DNA from: Belnapia moabensis DSM 16746
Lineage (GTDB): Bacteria > Pseudomonadota > Alphaproteobacteria > Acetobacterales > Acetobacteraceae
Length of the DNA stretch: 64,000 nucleotides
Assembly: GCF_000745835.1 (NCBI RefSeq)
Contig: NZ_JQKB01000005.1
Span: forward strand, 124,001 to 188,000
Direction of reading: 5' to 3'
In this document: piece by piece, positions 33,215 through 40,129 of the stretch
Position numbering within the stretch: position 1 is the stretch's first letter
Layout: the number at the start of each line of letters is the position of its first letter
Position numbers and translations under genes: made by a program
Notes under the pieces: generated by a model
Database searches by the model: none
What the model was told of the DNA's origin: nothing
Seen by the model: the letters and a program-made list of their open reading frames with translations, nothing else

Positions 33215-34392
33215 CGCATGCGGCACTCGGCGGCGTAGGGGTCGGTATCGTGCGACAGCACCTTCCGCACCGTCTCGGTCTGGAACTTGCCGTCCGCCCG
33301 CTTCGCCACCTGGCAGAGCCAGAAATCCTGCACCGGATAATGATTGCCGCCGAACTCGAATGGCCCGCGCACCGAGGAGAACTGCGCCGCCCTGATCGCC
33401 GCCCTGACGGCATCCTTGTCGCCGAGCCGCCCACCCACCTTGCGCACCGCGCTGTCGAGCAGCATCGCCCCGTCATAGGCCTGCGCCGCGTAGGTCGCCG
33501 GCACATAGCCGTAGCCCGCCTCGAAATCCTTCACGAACTTCGTGTTCGCCGGATTGTCCATGTTCGGCGCCCAGGACGCCGCCGAGTAGAAGCCGAGCGC
33601 CGCTTCGCCCTGTGCCGGCAGCGTCGCCTCGTCCACGGTGAAGGTCGACAGGAACGGGATGTTCGCCAGCCCCGCCTGCCGGTACTGCCGCACCAGGTTC
33701 ACCCCCAGCCCGCCTGGCATGAAGGTGAACACCGCATCGGGCTTCGCCGCCGCGATCTTCGCCAGCTCCGCCGAGAAGTCGAGCTGCGTCAGCGGGACGT
33801 AGACCTCGTCCACCACCTCGCCCTTGAAGCGCGATTTGAACCCCGCCGCCGCATCCCGCCCCGCCTGGTAGTTCGGCGTGAGCACGAAGACGCGCTTGTA
33901 CCCGCTGTCCTGCGCCGCCTGGCCCATCACGCTGTGGACCTGGTCGTTGTTGTAGGAGGTGGTGAAGAAATTCGCGTTGCACCCGCGCCCCGCGAGCGTC
34001 GAAGGGCCCGCATTGGTCGAGATCAGGAAGGTCCCGGATTCCGTCACCGGCCGGACGATGGCGGCGAGGATGTTCGAGAACACCACGCCCACAACGAAAT
34101 CCACCTTGTCCCGCTCGATCGCCGCCCGCACCTTGGTGACGGCCACCTCCGGCCGCAGCTCGTCGTCGATGACCAGCACCTCGGCCGGCAGCCCGCCGAG
34201 CTTGCCGTCGAGATGCTTCAGCCCCTGGAGGAAGCCGTCGCGGAGCTGGGTCCCGAGCGCCGCCTGCGGCCCGGTCTGCACCGCGACAAGCCCGATCTTC
34301 ACGCCCGCCGCTTGCGCCCGCGCCCGCACCGCCGGCATCGCCAGCACCGCACCCGCGGCGCCCAGCACGCCCCGTCTGCCGATCTTCGTCAT
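33211..34392 (-). CDS. Periplasmic substrate-binding protein of the LIV-type importer
   Basis: A 393-residue Leu/Ile/Val-type receptor (periplasmic binding protein fold type I). It has an export signal with twin arginines (GRRGVLGAAGAVLAMPAVRA) and begins the mature domain with VKIGLVAVQTGPQAALG. Relatives in aromatic-degradation loci bind benzoate-type acids. It is the first gene of a six-gene operon (receptor, LivH, LivM, LivG, LivF, cupin). The candidate operator at 34412-34431 lies 20 bp upstream of its ATG, so it may be under the MarR protein at 23203-23697. Confidence 0.93.
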   Translation of the reverse strand: MTKIGRRGVLGAAGAVLAMPAVRARAQAAGVKIGLVAVQTGPQAALGTQLRDGFLQGLKHLDGKLGGLPAEVLVIDDELRPEVAVTKVRAAIERDKVDFVVGVVFSNILAAIVRPVTESGTFLISTNAGPSTLAGRGCNANFFTTSYNNDQVHSVMGQAAQDSGYKRVFVLTPNYQAGRDAAAGFKSRFKGEVVDEVYVPLTQLDFSAELAKIAAAKPDAVFTFMPGGLGVNLVRQYRQAGLANIPFLSTFTVDEATLPAQGEAALGFYSAASWAPNMDNPANTKFVKDFEAGYGYVPATYAAQAYDGAMLLDSAVRKVGGRLGDKDAVRAAIRAAQFSSVRGPFEFGGNHYPVQDFWLCQVAKRADGKFQTETVRKVLSHDTDPYAAECRMR

Positions 34393-34411
34393 CCCGAACT
34401 CCCCCGGCTGA

Positions 34412-34431
34412 TTGCTTTAAGCCTCAACCAT
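34412..34431. promoter_or_regulatory. Candidate MarR operator 3, before the ABC transporter operon
   Basis: The sequence GCTTTAAGCCTCAACC closely resembles the TAGTTGAAGCCTAAACTA core found in the divergent promoter region at 24505-24524. It is a weaker inverted repeat (5 of 8 inner pairs). It lies just upstream of the substrate-binding protein gene, within leader or promoter distance. Confidence 0.5.
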
Positions 34432-34586
34432 ATCGCTTCGCCACTCAAGCAGCTTCGCAGAGCAAGCGGCGAAGCAGAAGCCTTGCCGGCAACGACGTAT
34501 TCTCGCCAGTCCTGCAATGAACGAATCCAGCTTTGTCCTGTTGTGTACCCAGTCGAGGCGGGCAAACGCCGTGGGAATTGCAATAC

Positions 34587-35030
34587 GTGTCAGAGAAGAA
34601 CGAAATACCGCCTTCCGACGATACTGAAGCGGTTCCTGTCCTCGAGGAAAGGCTGAGCATCCACCGCCGCGAGGTGGAGACCGGGCGCCTGCGCGTCCGC
34701 CTCCGCACCGAGACGGAGGAGACCCAGCTCCACGCCGATCTTCGCTCCGAGGCGGTCGAGGTCGAGCGCATCCCCATCGGCCGCCAGCTGGCCGAGGGCG
34801 AGGCGCCGCCCGGCCCGCGCGAGGAGGACGAGGGCAGGGTGCTCGTCATCCCCGTCCTCGAGGAGGTGCTTGTCGTCGAGAAGCGCCTGGTGCTGCGCGA
34901 GGAAATCCGCCTCCGCCGCACCAGCGCCAGCGAGCCGGTCGAGATGCCGGTCACGCTGCGCCGCCAGCACGCCGAGATCGAGAGGCTGCCGCCTCGCACA
35001 ACTGAAGAAACAGGGAAGCCCAACGCATGA
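34587..35030 (+). CDS. DUF2382 (YsnF/AvaK-type) stress protein, short form
   Basis: A 147-residue protein of the DUF2382 family. It has two copies of the characteristic strand pattern: VPVLEERLSIHRREVETGRL with VRLRTETEETQLHADL, then IPVLEEVLVVEKRLVLREEI with MPVTLRRQHAEIERL. It is very rich in Glu and Arg. The start is uncertain: the GTG at 34587 is used, but no good ribosome site is visible, and a TTG at 34578 or 34533 is possible. It overlaps the next DUF2382 gene by ATGA. The domain is linked to stress responses in other bacteria; the molecular role is unknown. Confidence 0.8.
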   Translation: MSEKNEIPPSDDTEAVPVLEERLSIHRREVETGRLRVRLRTETEETQLHADLRSEAVEVERIPIGRQLAEGEAPPGPREEDEGRVLVIPVLEEVLVVEKRLVLREEIRLRRTSASEPVEMPVTLRRQHAEIERLPPRTTEETGKPNA

Positions 35031-35941
35031 GCAACCGCACCATCACCGCCGTCTTCGATTCCGCCGCCGAGGCCGATGCCGCGTCCCGCGACCTCGCCAC
35101 CAAGGTCGGCGGCGTCCGCGCCGCGGTCTTCACCAATGCCAATCAGAGCCGCGAATTCGACTCGCTCGGCATCGCCGGCCCCGACCGCAGCGTGCTGGAG
35201 GAGGCGATGCGCCGCGGCAGCGTCGTCCTCTCGGCCACCGTCCCCGAGGACCGCTTCGAGGCCGCCGCCGACGTGATCGAGTCCTCTGGCGCCGTCGACC
35301 TCGACAGCCGCGAGCAGGAGTGGCGCGGCGCCGGCTGGAGCGAGGACAACATCGCCGAGCACAGCACCATGAGCACCGAGACCGCGCCCGCGACGCCGCA
35401 GCAGGCGACCATGGGCCGCGCCGACCTCGCCGCCAATGCCGGCACCCCGACCGCCACCACCACCACCACCGGCATGACCGGCGGCACGATGGGCACCGGC
35501 CTCGGCGCCGGCCGCGAGGAGAGCATCCCCATCGTCGAGGAGCGCCTCCGCGTCGGCAAGCGCGAGACCGCGCATGGCCGCGTCCGCGTCCGCTCCTATG
35601 TCGTCGAGACCCCGGTGCAGGAGCAGGTGACGCTGCACCAGGAGCATGTGCAGGTGGAGCGCCGCCCGGTCGACCGCCCGCTGGAGGCCGGTGCCGACGC
35701 CTTCCGCGAGCGCACCATCGAGGCCACCGAGACTGCCGAGGAAGCGGTCATCGCCAAGGAGGCCCGGGTGACGGAGGAAGTCGTCATTCGCAAGACCGCC
35801 GATGACGAGACCCGCACGGTGCAGGACACCGTCCGCCGCACCGAGGTCGAGATCGAGGACGACCGGGTCGGCACCCGCAGCGCGGGCACGACCACCGGTA
35901 CGACCACGGGCACCGGCACCACCCCGAGCCGCGATCGCTAA
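35027..35941 (+). CDS. Two-domain DUF2382 stress protein (YflT/GSP17M-like N-terminus)
   Basis: A 304-residue protein. Residues 1 to ~85 form a small alpha/beta domain like general stress protein 17M/YflT (ITAVFDSAAEADAASRDL, then SVVLSATVPEDRFEAAADVI). A Thr/Ala/Gly-rich linker (about 115-165) leads to a DUF2382 domain (IPIVEERLRVGKRETAHGRV, VRVRSYVVETPVQEQVTL) and further Glu/Thr-rich strands, ending in a TTGTTTGTGTT tail. It is coupled to the upstream short DUF2382 gene. A 12-bp stem hairpin follows, inside the end of the convergent hydrolase gene. Confidence 0.85.
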   Translation: MSNRTITAVFDSAAEADAASRDLATKVGGVRAAVFTNANQSREFDSLGIAGPDRSVLEEAMRRGSVVLSATVPEDRFEAAADVIESSGAVDLDSREQEWRGAGWSEDNIAEHSTMSTETAPATPQQATMGRADLAANAGTPTATTTTTGMTGGTMGTGLGAGREESIPIVEERLRVGKRETAHGRVRVRSYVVETPVQEQVTLHQEHVQVERRPVDRPLEAGADAFRERTIEATETAEEAVIAKEARVTEEVVIRKTADDETRTVQDTVRRTEVEIEDDRVGTRSAGTTTGTTTGTGTTPSRDR

Positions 35942-35942
35942 G

Positions 35943-36740
35943 CTACCTAGCGAGTTGGGCAGCGCGCTCCACTAGCGCGCTGCCCGGATCGGCGAGCGGC
36001 TCGAGCACCGTGAAGTGGTCGAGCCCCGCCAACTCCGCGGCCGTGCCGTTCCAATGCGCCGCGAAGTCCCGCGTCTGCCGCCGGAACTCCCCGCTCTCCG
36101 CCCCGCCGACCACGGCATGGATCTCGGCCCCCTCCGGCCGCGCCAACAGGGCAGGGGAGAGCGCCCGCGCCTCCGCCTCATCCAGCTTCAGCCCGGCCCC
36201 GACGCTCGTCCCGATCAGCGGCCACAGCTCGAACACCCCCGAGATCGCCATCCCCCGCGAGACCAGCCCCGCCGGCAGCCCCCGCTTTACCCAATCCGTC
36301 GCCATCAGCATCGCCGCCAGATGCCCGCCGGCCGAATGCCCCATCGCCATAACCCGCCCGGCTCCCCGCCGGTGCAGCAGCGCGACGGCTTCCCGCATCT
36401 GCTCGACGATGGCCCGCAACGCGACCCCCGGGCACAGGTCATAGGACGGCACCGCGACCGCCACCCCCCGCGCCAGCAACCCCCGCGCGCAATGGCTGGC
36501 GAAGCTCCGGTCGAGCGCCTGCCAATACCCGCCATGGATGAACATCGCGACCGGCCAGTCCCCGCCCGGCCCCGGCCGGAACAGGTCGAGCCTCTCCCGC
36601 TCCCCCGCCCCATAGGCGACGCCCAGCTCCTTCTCCACCCAGGACGCGCGGAAGGCCGCCGCATCCCGCGCCCAGCCGGCGATGATCGCCCCGCTCTCCG
36701 GCACCCGCGCCCGGTTGTTGTACTCCGCCTCCGCATCCAT
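35943..36740 (-). CDS. Alpha/beta hydrolase, kynurenine formamidase-like
   Basis: A 265-residue serine hydrolase with the oxyanion HGGYW at residues 69-73 and nucleophile S136 in GHSAGGH. HGGYW and the N-terminal EYNNRARVPE match the group containing arylformamidases (N-formylkynurenine hydrolases) and related carbohydrate-free esterases. If it is a formamidase it would feed tryptophan breakdown towards anthranilate, the probable substrate of the 20-34 kb cluster; other amidase or esterase roles are equally possible. The terminator of the convergent DUF2382 gene lies within its 3' end. Confidence 0.82.
   Translation of the reverse strand: MDAEAEYNNRARVPESGAIIAGWARDAAAFRASWVEKELGVAYGAGERERLDLFRPGPGGDWPVAMFIHGGYWQALDRSFASHCARGLLARGVAVAVPSYDLCPGVALRAIVEQMREAVALLHRRGAGRVMAMGHSAGGHLAAMLMATDWVKRGLPAGLVSRGMAISGVFELWPLIGTSVGAGLKLDEAEARALSPALLARPEGAEIHAVVGGAESGEFRRQTRDFAAHWNGTAAELAGLDHFTVLEPLADPGSALVERAAQLAR
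35957..35985 (+). terminator. Perfect 12-bp hairpin after the DUF2382 genes
   Basis: Arms GGGCAGCGCGCT and AGCGCGCTGCCC with loop CCACT form a perfect 12-bp stem 16 nt after the DUF2382 stop. It lies inside the 3' end of the convergent hydrolase gene and encodes part of its C-terminus. Confidence 0.6.
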
Positions 36741-36766
36741 CGCGCTTGCCCCCTGCGCCGATCCGC

Positions 36767-36772
36767 ATTATA
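36767..36772 (-). promoter_or_regulatory. Candidate -10 box for the alpha/beta hydrolase
   Basis: A perfect TATAAT on the minus strand lies 27 bp before the hydrolase ATG, in a short AT-rich island unusual for this sequence. No convincing -35 is seen 16-18 bp upstream, so activator dependence or another sigma factor is possible. Confidence 0.4.
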
Positions 36773-36935
36773 GGAATATAATCAAAGAGAGGACCATCGG
36801 ACGATGCGGAAGGGTCATGCCCTCCACCCTGTGCCTGGGCCTCGTCCGGCCATCCCTTAAAACCTTAAAACCCTCAATTTCTCCACCCGGCGACCAGCAA
36901 TTCCAACACCTTGCCTCACCGACTCCGCCTGCCGC

Positions 36936-37685
36936 CTAAACCCGATTGAGCGAATTGAAGCGCCGCGGCCTGAGCCCCGCCTGGAACCACGACACCATCG
37001 AGTAGATGTCATAGACGGGCCGCCCGACCTCCGCCCGCAGCGCCGCCGCATAGGGCGGCATGTTGGTGCATTCGAGCACGATCGCCCCGACCTCCGGATG
37101 CGCCTCCACCAGCGCCCGCCCGGCCTCGACGACATCCCGCTCGGCAAGATCGATATCGAAGTCGTCCTTCTCTGCCGTGATCAGCACCCGGAAGAACTCC
37201 CGCCCGCCCTCGGTCCCGGCGATGGGCGTATCCAGCGGCACCCCCGCCGCCGCCAGATGCGCCTCCGTCAGCGACGCCTTGCTCACCGTCACGACGCCGA
37301 CCCGCTGCCCCGGCGGCAGCATTGCCTGCACCCAGGGCACCTGCATCAGCGAGGAGGTGGCGACCGGCACGCCCACCGCCTCCGCCAGCTCGCGCTGGAA
37401 CAGCGACAGGAACCCGCAATTGGTCGTAATCGCCTCCGCCCCAAGATCCACCAGCTCGCGCGCCGCGGCGATGAAATCCGGCAGCAGCCCGCGCGCCCCG
37501 CGCAGCACCACCCGCTCCGGCGTCGCCCCCCGCACCACGCGGAACAGCACGGGGAAGGGCCAGGTCTCGCCATTGCCCATATCGCCCGGAATGCGTGGAA
37601 AACGGGCTTCCAGCATCAGGATGCCGAGGGGCGCGCCATAAATGGATTTGCCGCCGCGCGCGATGCGGCCGGAAGGACTGTTCAT
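36936..37685 (-). CDS. Aspartate/glutamate (hydantoin) racemase-family protein
   Basis: A 249-residue protein of the Asp/Glu/hydantoin racemase superfamily, cofactor-independent enzymes with two active-site cysteines. Both are present: AITTNCGFLSLFQ near residue 91 and IVLECTNMPPYAAAL near residue 205. Relatives include maleate isomerase, arylmalonate decarboxylase and hydantoin racemase. It ends before a 195-bp gap and is divergent from a Bug-type receptor gene 53 bp away, a pairing that suggests the receptor may deliver its organic-acid substrate. Confidence 0.85.
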   Translation of the reverse strand: MNSPSGRIARGGKSIYGAPLGILMLEARFPRIPGDMGNGETWPFPVLFRVVRGATPERVVLRGARGLLPDFIAAARELVDLGAEAITTNCGFLSLFQRELAEAVGVPVATSSLMQVPWVQAMLPPGQRVGVVTVSKASLTEAHLAAAGVPLDTPIAGTEGGREFFRVLITAEKDDFDIDLAERDVVEAGRALVEAHPEVGAIVLECTNMPPYAAALRAEVGRPVYDIYSMVSWFQAGLRPRRFNSLNRV

Positions 37686-37738
37686 CCCCCGAGCCTATCC
37701 CACACCATGCACGCGTCGAAACCGAAAGGAGAGCCGGG

Positions 37739-38728
37739 ATGCTCCGCTGGATCGCCGCCGCCTTGCTGGCCCTGTCGCCTACCCTCGCCCCCACCTTCGC
37801 CCGGGCCGACGATGCCTGGCCCAATCGCCCGATTACCATCCTCGGCGGCTTCCCGAACGGCGCCGGCACCGACATCTACGCCCGCAAGCTGGCTGAGCCG
37901 CTTTCCCGCGCCCTCGGCCAGCCTGTCGTCGTCGACAACCGCACCGGCGCCGGCGGCAATATCGCCTCCGACGCCGTGGCCAAGGCGAGGCCCGACGGCT
38001 ACCTCTTTCTCCTCGGCACGGCCGGTACGCATGCCATCAATTCCGGCCTCTACCGCAACCTCCCCTTCGACGCGCTGCGCGACGTCACCCATGTCATCCT
38101 GCTCGGCGACGTCCCCAACGTCCTGCTGGTCAGCCCGGAGAAGCGCCCGCAATACCGAAGCTGCCAGGACCTGCTGGCGGCCGCCCGCGCCCGCCCCGGC
38201 GCGCTGAACTACTCCTCCACCGGCAACGGCGCCTCGACCCATCTCGCCGCCGCTCAATTCGCCGCCGCGACCGGCATCGACCTGACCCATGTGCCCTATC
38301 GCGGCCAGCCCGGCGCGATGTCGGCGCTCCTCGCCGGCGACGTGGACCTGTTCTTCAACCAGAGCGGCCCCTCCATCGGCCCGGTGCAGCAGGGCCAGGT
38401 GCGCGCCCTCGGCACCAGCACCCTGGCCCCGCTGCCGGCGCTGCCGGGCGTGCCGACCATCGCCGAGGCCTGCAACCTGCCGGGCTTCGAGACCAGCACC
38501 TGGTACGGCCTCTTCGCCCCGCCCGGCCTGCCGCCCACCATCCAGGCCCGGATGAGCACCGAAATCGCCCGCATCATCGCCACACCCGATTTCCGCCAGT
38601 GGCTGGTCGACTCCCAAGGCATCAGCCCCCCCGCCGACCTGACGCCGGAAGGCTTCCGCCGCATCCATGAACGCGACATCGCCCGCTGGGGCGAAATCAT
38701 CCGCAGATCGGGCGCGAGCGTGGACTGA
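37739..38728 (+). CDS. Tripartite tricarboxylate transporter (Bug) substrate-binding protein
   Basis: A 329-residue periplasmic receptor of the Bug/TctC family. A signal peptide (LRWIAAALLALSPTLAPTFARA) precedes WPNRPITILGGFPNGAGTDI, and the family motifs VVVDNRTGAGGNIASDAVAKA and INSGLYRNLPFDALRD follow. AAGGAG is 7 nt before the ATG at 37739. Bug proteins bind carboxylates; TctA/TctB membrane subunits are not in the window, which is common for this over-expanded family. Neighbours are the racemase-family gene (divergent) and a GntR regulator (downstream). Confidence 0.92.
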   Translation: MLRWIAAALLALSPTLAPTFARADDAWPNRPITILGGFPNGAGTDIYARKLAEPLSRALGQPVVVDNRTGAGGNIASDAVAKARPDGYLFLLGTAGTHAINSGLYRNLPFDALRDVTHVILLGDVPNVLLVSPEKRPQYRSCQDLLAAARARPGALNYSSTGNGASTHLAAAQFAAATGIDLTHVPYRGQPGAMSALLAGDVDLFFNQSGPSIGPVQQGQVRALGTSTLAPLPALPGVPTIAEACNLPGFETSTWYGLFAPPGLPPTIQARMSTEIARIIATPDFRQWLVDSQGISPPADLTPEGFRRIHERDIARWGEIIRRSGASVD

Positions 38729-38780
38729 GGCGCCTCAATTCCTCAAATCCAAAACCGGGTGCGATTCTGGATATACCGAA

Positions 38781-38825
38781 CAAAGATCGTGCGATGGTTT
38801 GCGGCATCATCCATCGCCGTATAAT
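38781..38825 (+). promoter_or_regulatory. Candidate GntR promoter with overlapping inverted repeat
   Basis: A TATAAT -10 at 38820-38825 lies 31 bp before the GntR ATG; TTTGCG at 38798-38803 is a possible -35 with a 16-bp spacer. A near-palindrome, CAAAGATCG-TG-CGATGGTTTG (38781-38801), overlaps the -35 and could be the autoregulatory operator. Confidence 0.45.
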
Positions 38826-38856
38826 ATCTCCGCTCCACAGAACCGGGGCGCGCCGC

Positions 38857-39555
38857 ATGTCCTTCCTCGCACCCATCCCCATGCCCGCGCCGCTCACCGC
38901 ACGGGCGCTGGAGCTGCTGCGCCACGACATCCTCACCACGCGCCTCGCCCCGGGCGAGACCCTGTCCGAAGCCGCCACCGCCGCCCGCCTCAACCTCGGC
39001 AAGGCCCCCATCCGCGCCGCCCTCGCCCGCCTCGCGGAGGAGGGCCTGGTCCAGGCGATGCCGCGCCGCGGCTGGGTCGTCTCGCTCGTCACCATCCGCG
39101 ACATCCACGAGGTCTTCGACCTCCGCCTGCTGCTGGAGCCCGAGGCCGCCCGCCGCGCCGCCCTCGACCCACGCGCCCGCGGCGACGCGGCGGCGCTCGC
39201 CCGGCTCGATGCCGTATGCGCCGCCGGCTACCGGCCCGAGGCGGCCGAAACCGCCCTCGGCTTCCTTGAGGCCAACCGCGCATTCCACGTCGCCATCGCG
39301 GAATTGTCCGGCAATGCCCGCCTTGCCCGCCAGATCGGCCGGCTGCTCGACGAAAGCACCCGGATGCTCGTTCTCGGCCTCCGCCGGCGCGACCGCAGCG
39401 GCGAGATGGCCCATGAGCACCGTGCACTGATCGAGGCGCTTGCCGCCGGCGATGCCGCCGCCGCAGCAGCGCGGATGCGCGACCAGGTCGCCGCAAGCCG
39501 CGCCATGGTGCTCGCCGCCCTGACCGCGCCGGACACCGCCATCCCGCTTCCCTGA
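38857..39555 (+). CDS. GntR-family regulator, FCD subfamily
   Basis: A 232-residue regulator. The N-terminal winged helix includes ALELLRHDILTTRLAPGETL, AATAARLNLGKAPIRAALARL and GLVQAMPRRGWVV; the helical FCD effector domain follows (DIHEVFDLRLLLEPEAAR, NRAFHVAIAELSGN, HRALIEALAAGD). FCD regulators respond to organic acids. I used the ATG at 38857. It probably controls itself and the upstream Bug receptor or racemase genes, based on proximity. Confidence 0.92.
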   Translation: MSFLAPIPMPAPLTARALELLRHDILTTRLAPGETLSEAATAARLNLGKAPIRAALARLAEEGLVQAMPRRGWVVSLVTIRDIHEVFDLRLLLEPEAARRAALDPRARGDAAALARLDAVCAAGYRPEAAETALGFLEANRAFHVAIAELSGNARLARQIGRLLDESTRMLVLGLRRRDRSGEMAHEHRALIEALAAGDAAAAAARMRDQVAASRAMVLAALTAPDTAIPLP

Positions 39556-40129
39556 CCATCCTCCGCAAAGCTCCGGCCGCCCTCTGGAGTTCTCCCTCCT
39601 ACATTTGGCCAACTTTGGCGTCCGCACCCGCATCTTCTCGGCATGCGGGGCATTGATCGGCTTCGGCAGCCTGCGGGGTCCTGTTGCATTCCGCCACCGA
39701 ACTTGAAACCCTCACCGCCCGGTCAGGGGCAGTGCGCCGCCCCCCTGCTGCGCTTCCGCCTCGGCGGCAAGCAGCTCGGCGGCACGGAACCAGCTCGGAG
39801 GCGCTGCTGCGCCAGATAGGCGTTACCACCAGGCAGATGGACGAGACCGCCACCGCATTCGAGCAGCAGGGTGCCGCGCCGCGCGAGATCGCCGGCAGCT
39901 TGCCCAGACCGCACTGCGCAGAGGAGGTCGTTGCCAACTTCCAGGGCGTCGCGCAGGCGACCGAGACGGTCGGCGGCGCTTCCTGCAAGTGCTGACAACT
40001 GCGGAGAACCTTTCGCAACAGGCCCTGCGCCTTCGCAGCGAGGCCGTCCGCTTCCTCGACGGCGTCCGCGCCGCCTGAGGGGATGAACTCCCACCAGCCT
40101 GCCGCGCTGTCCTTGCGGAGGTTGGTGGG
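39556..40129. other. Gene-free interval at the strand-composition switch
   Basis: These 574 bp between the GntR and AsmA genes contain only the chemotaxis-receptor remnant. Left of here the plus strand is C-rich even inside minus-strand genes (29 C, 16 G at 2101-2160); right of here it is G-rich inside minus-strand genes (38 G, 16 C at 47761-47820). I see no DnaA box-like TTATCCACA, no AT-rich unwinding tract and no parS-like site. Confidence 0.6.
39800..40078 (+). pseudogene. Decayed 3' end of a methyl-accepting chemotaxis protein
   Basis: Two reading frames together spell the C-terminal end of a chemotaxis receptor. The first frame gives LLRQIGVTTRQMDETATAFE and QQGAAPREIAGS up to a stop at about 39995. 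A shifted frame from 39986 gives QVLTTAENLSQQALRLRSEA then VRFLDGVRAA and a stop at 40076-40078. Both match the end of MCP signalling domains (EQQGAATREIA and RFLxGVRAA patterns). The upstream receptor is missing, so this is a truncated, frameshifted remnant. The 574-bp interval 39556-40129 holds no intact gene. Confidence 0.7.

Noticed and set aside
39556-40129. Chromosomal replication origin
   Set aside because: The skew switch fits, but no DnaA boxes, AT-rich tract, or dnaA/parAB/gid neighbours are seen; kept only as a composition finding.
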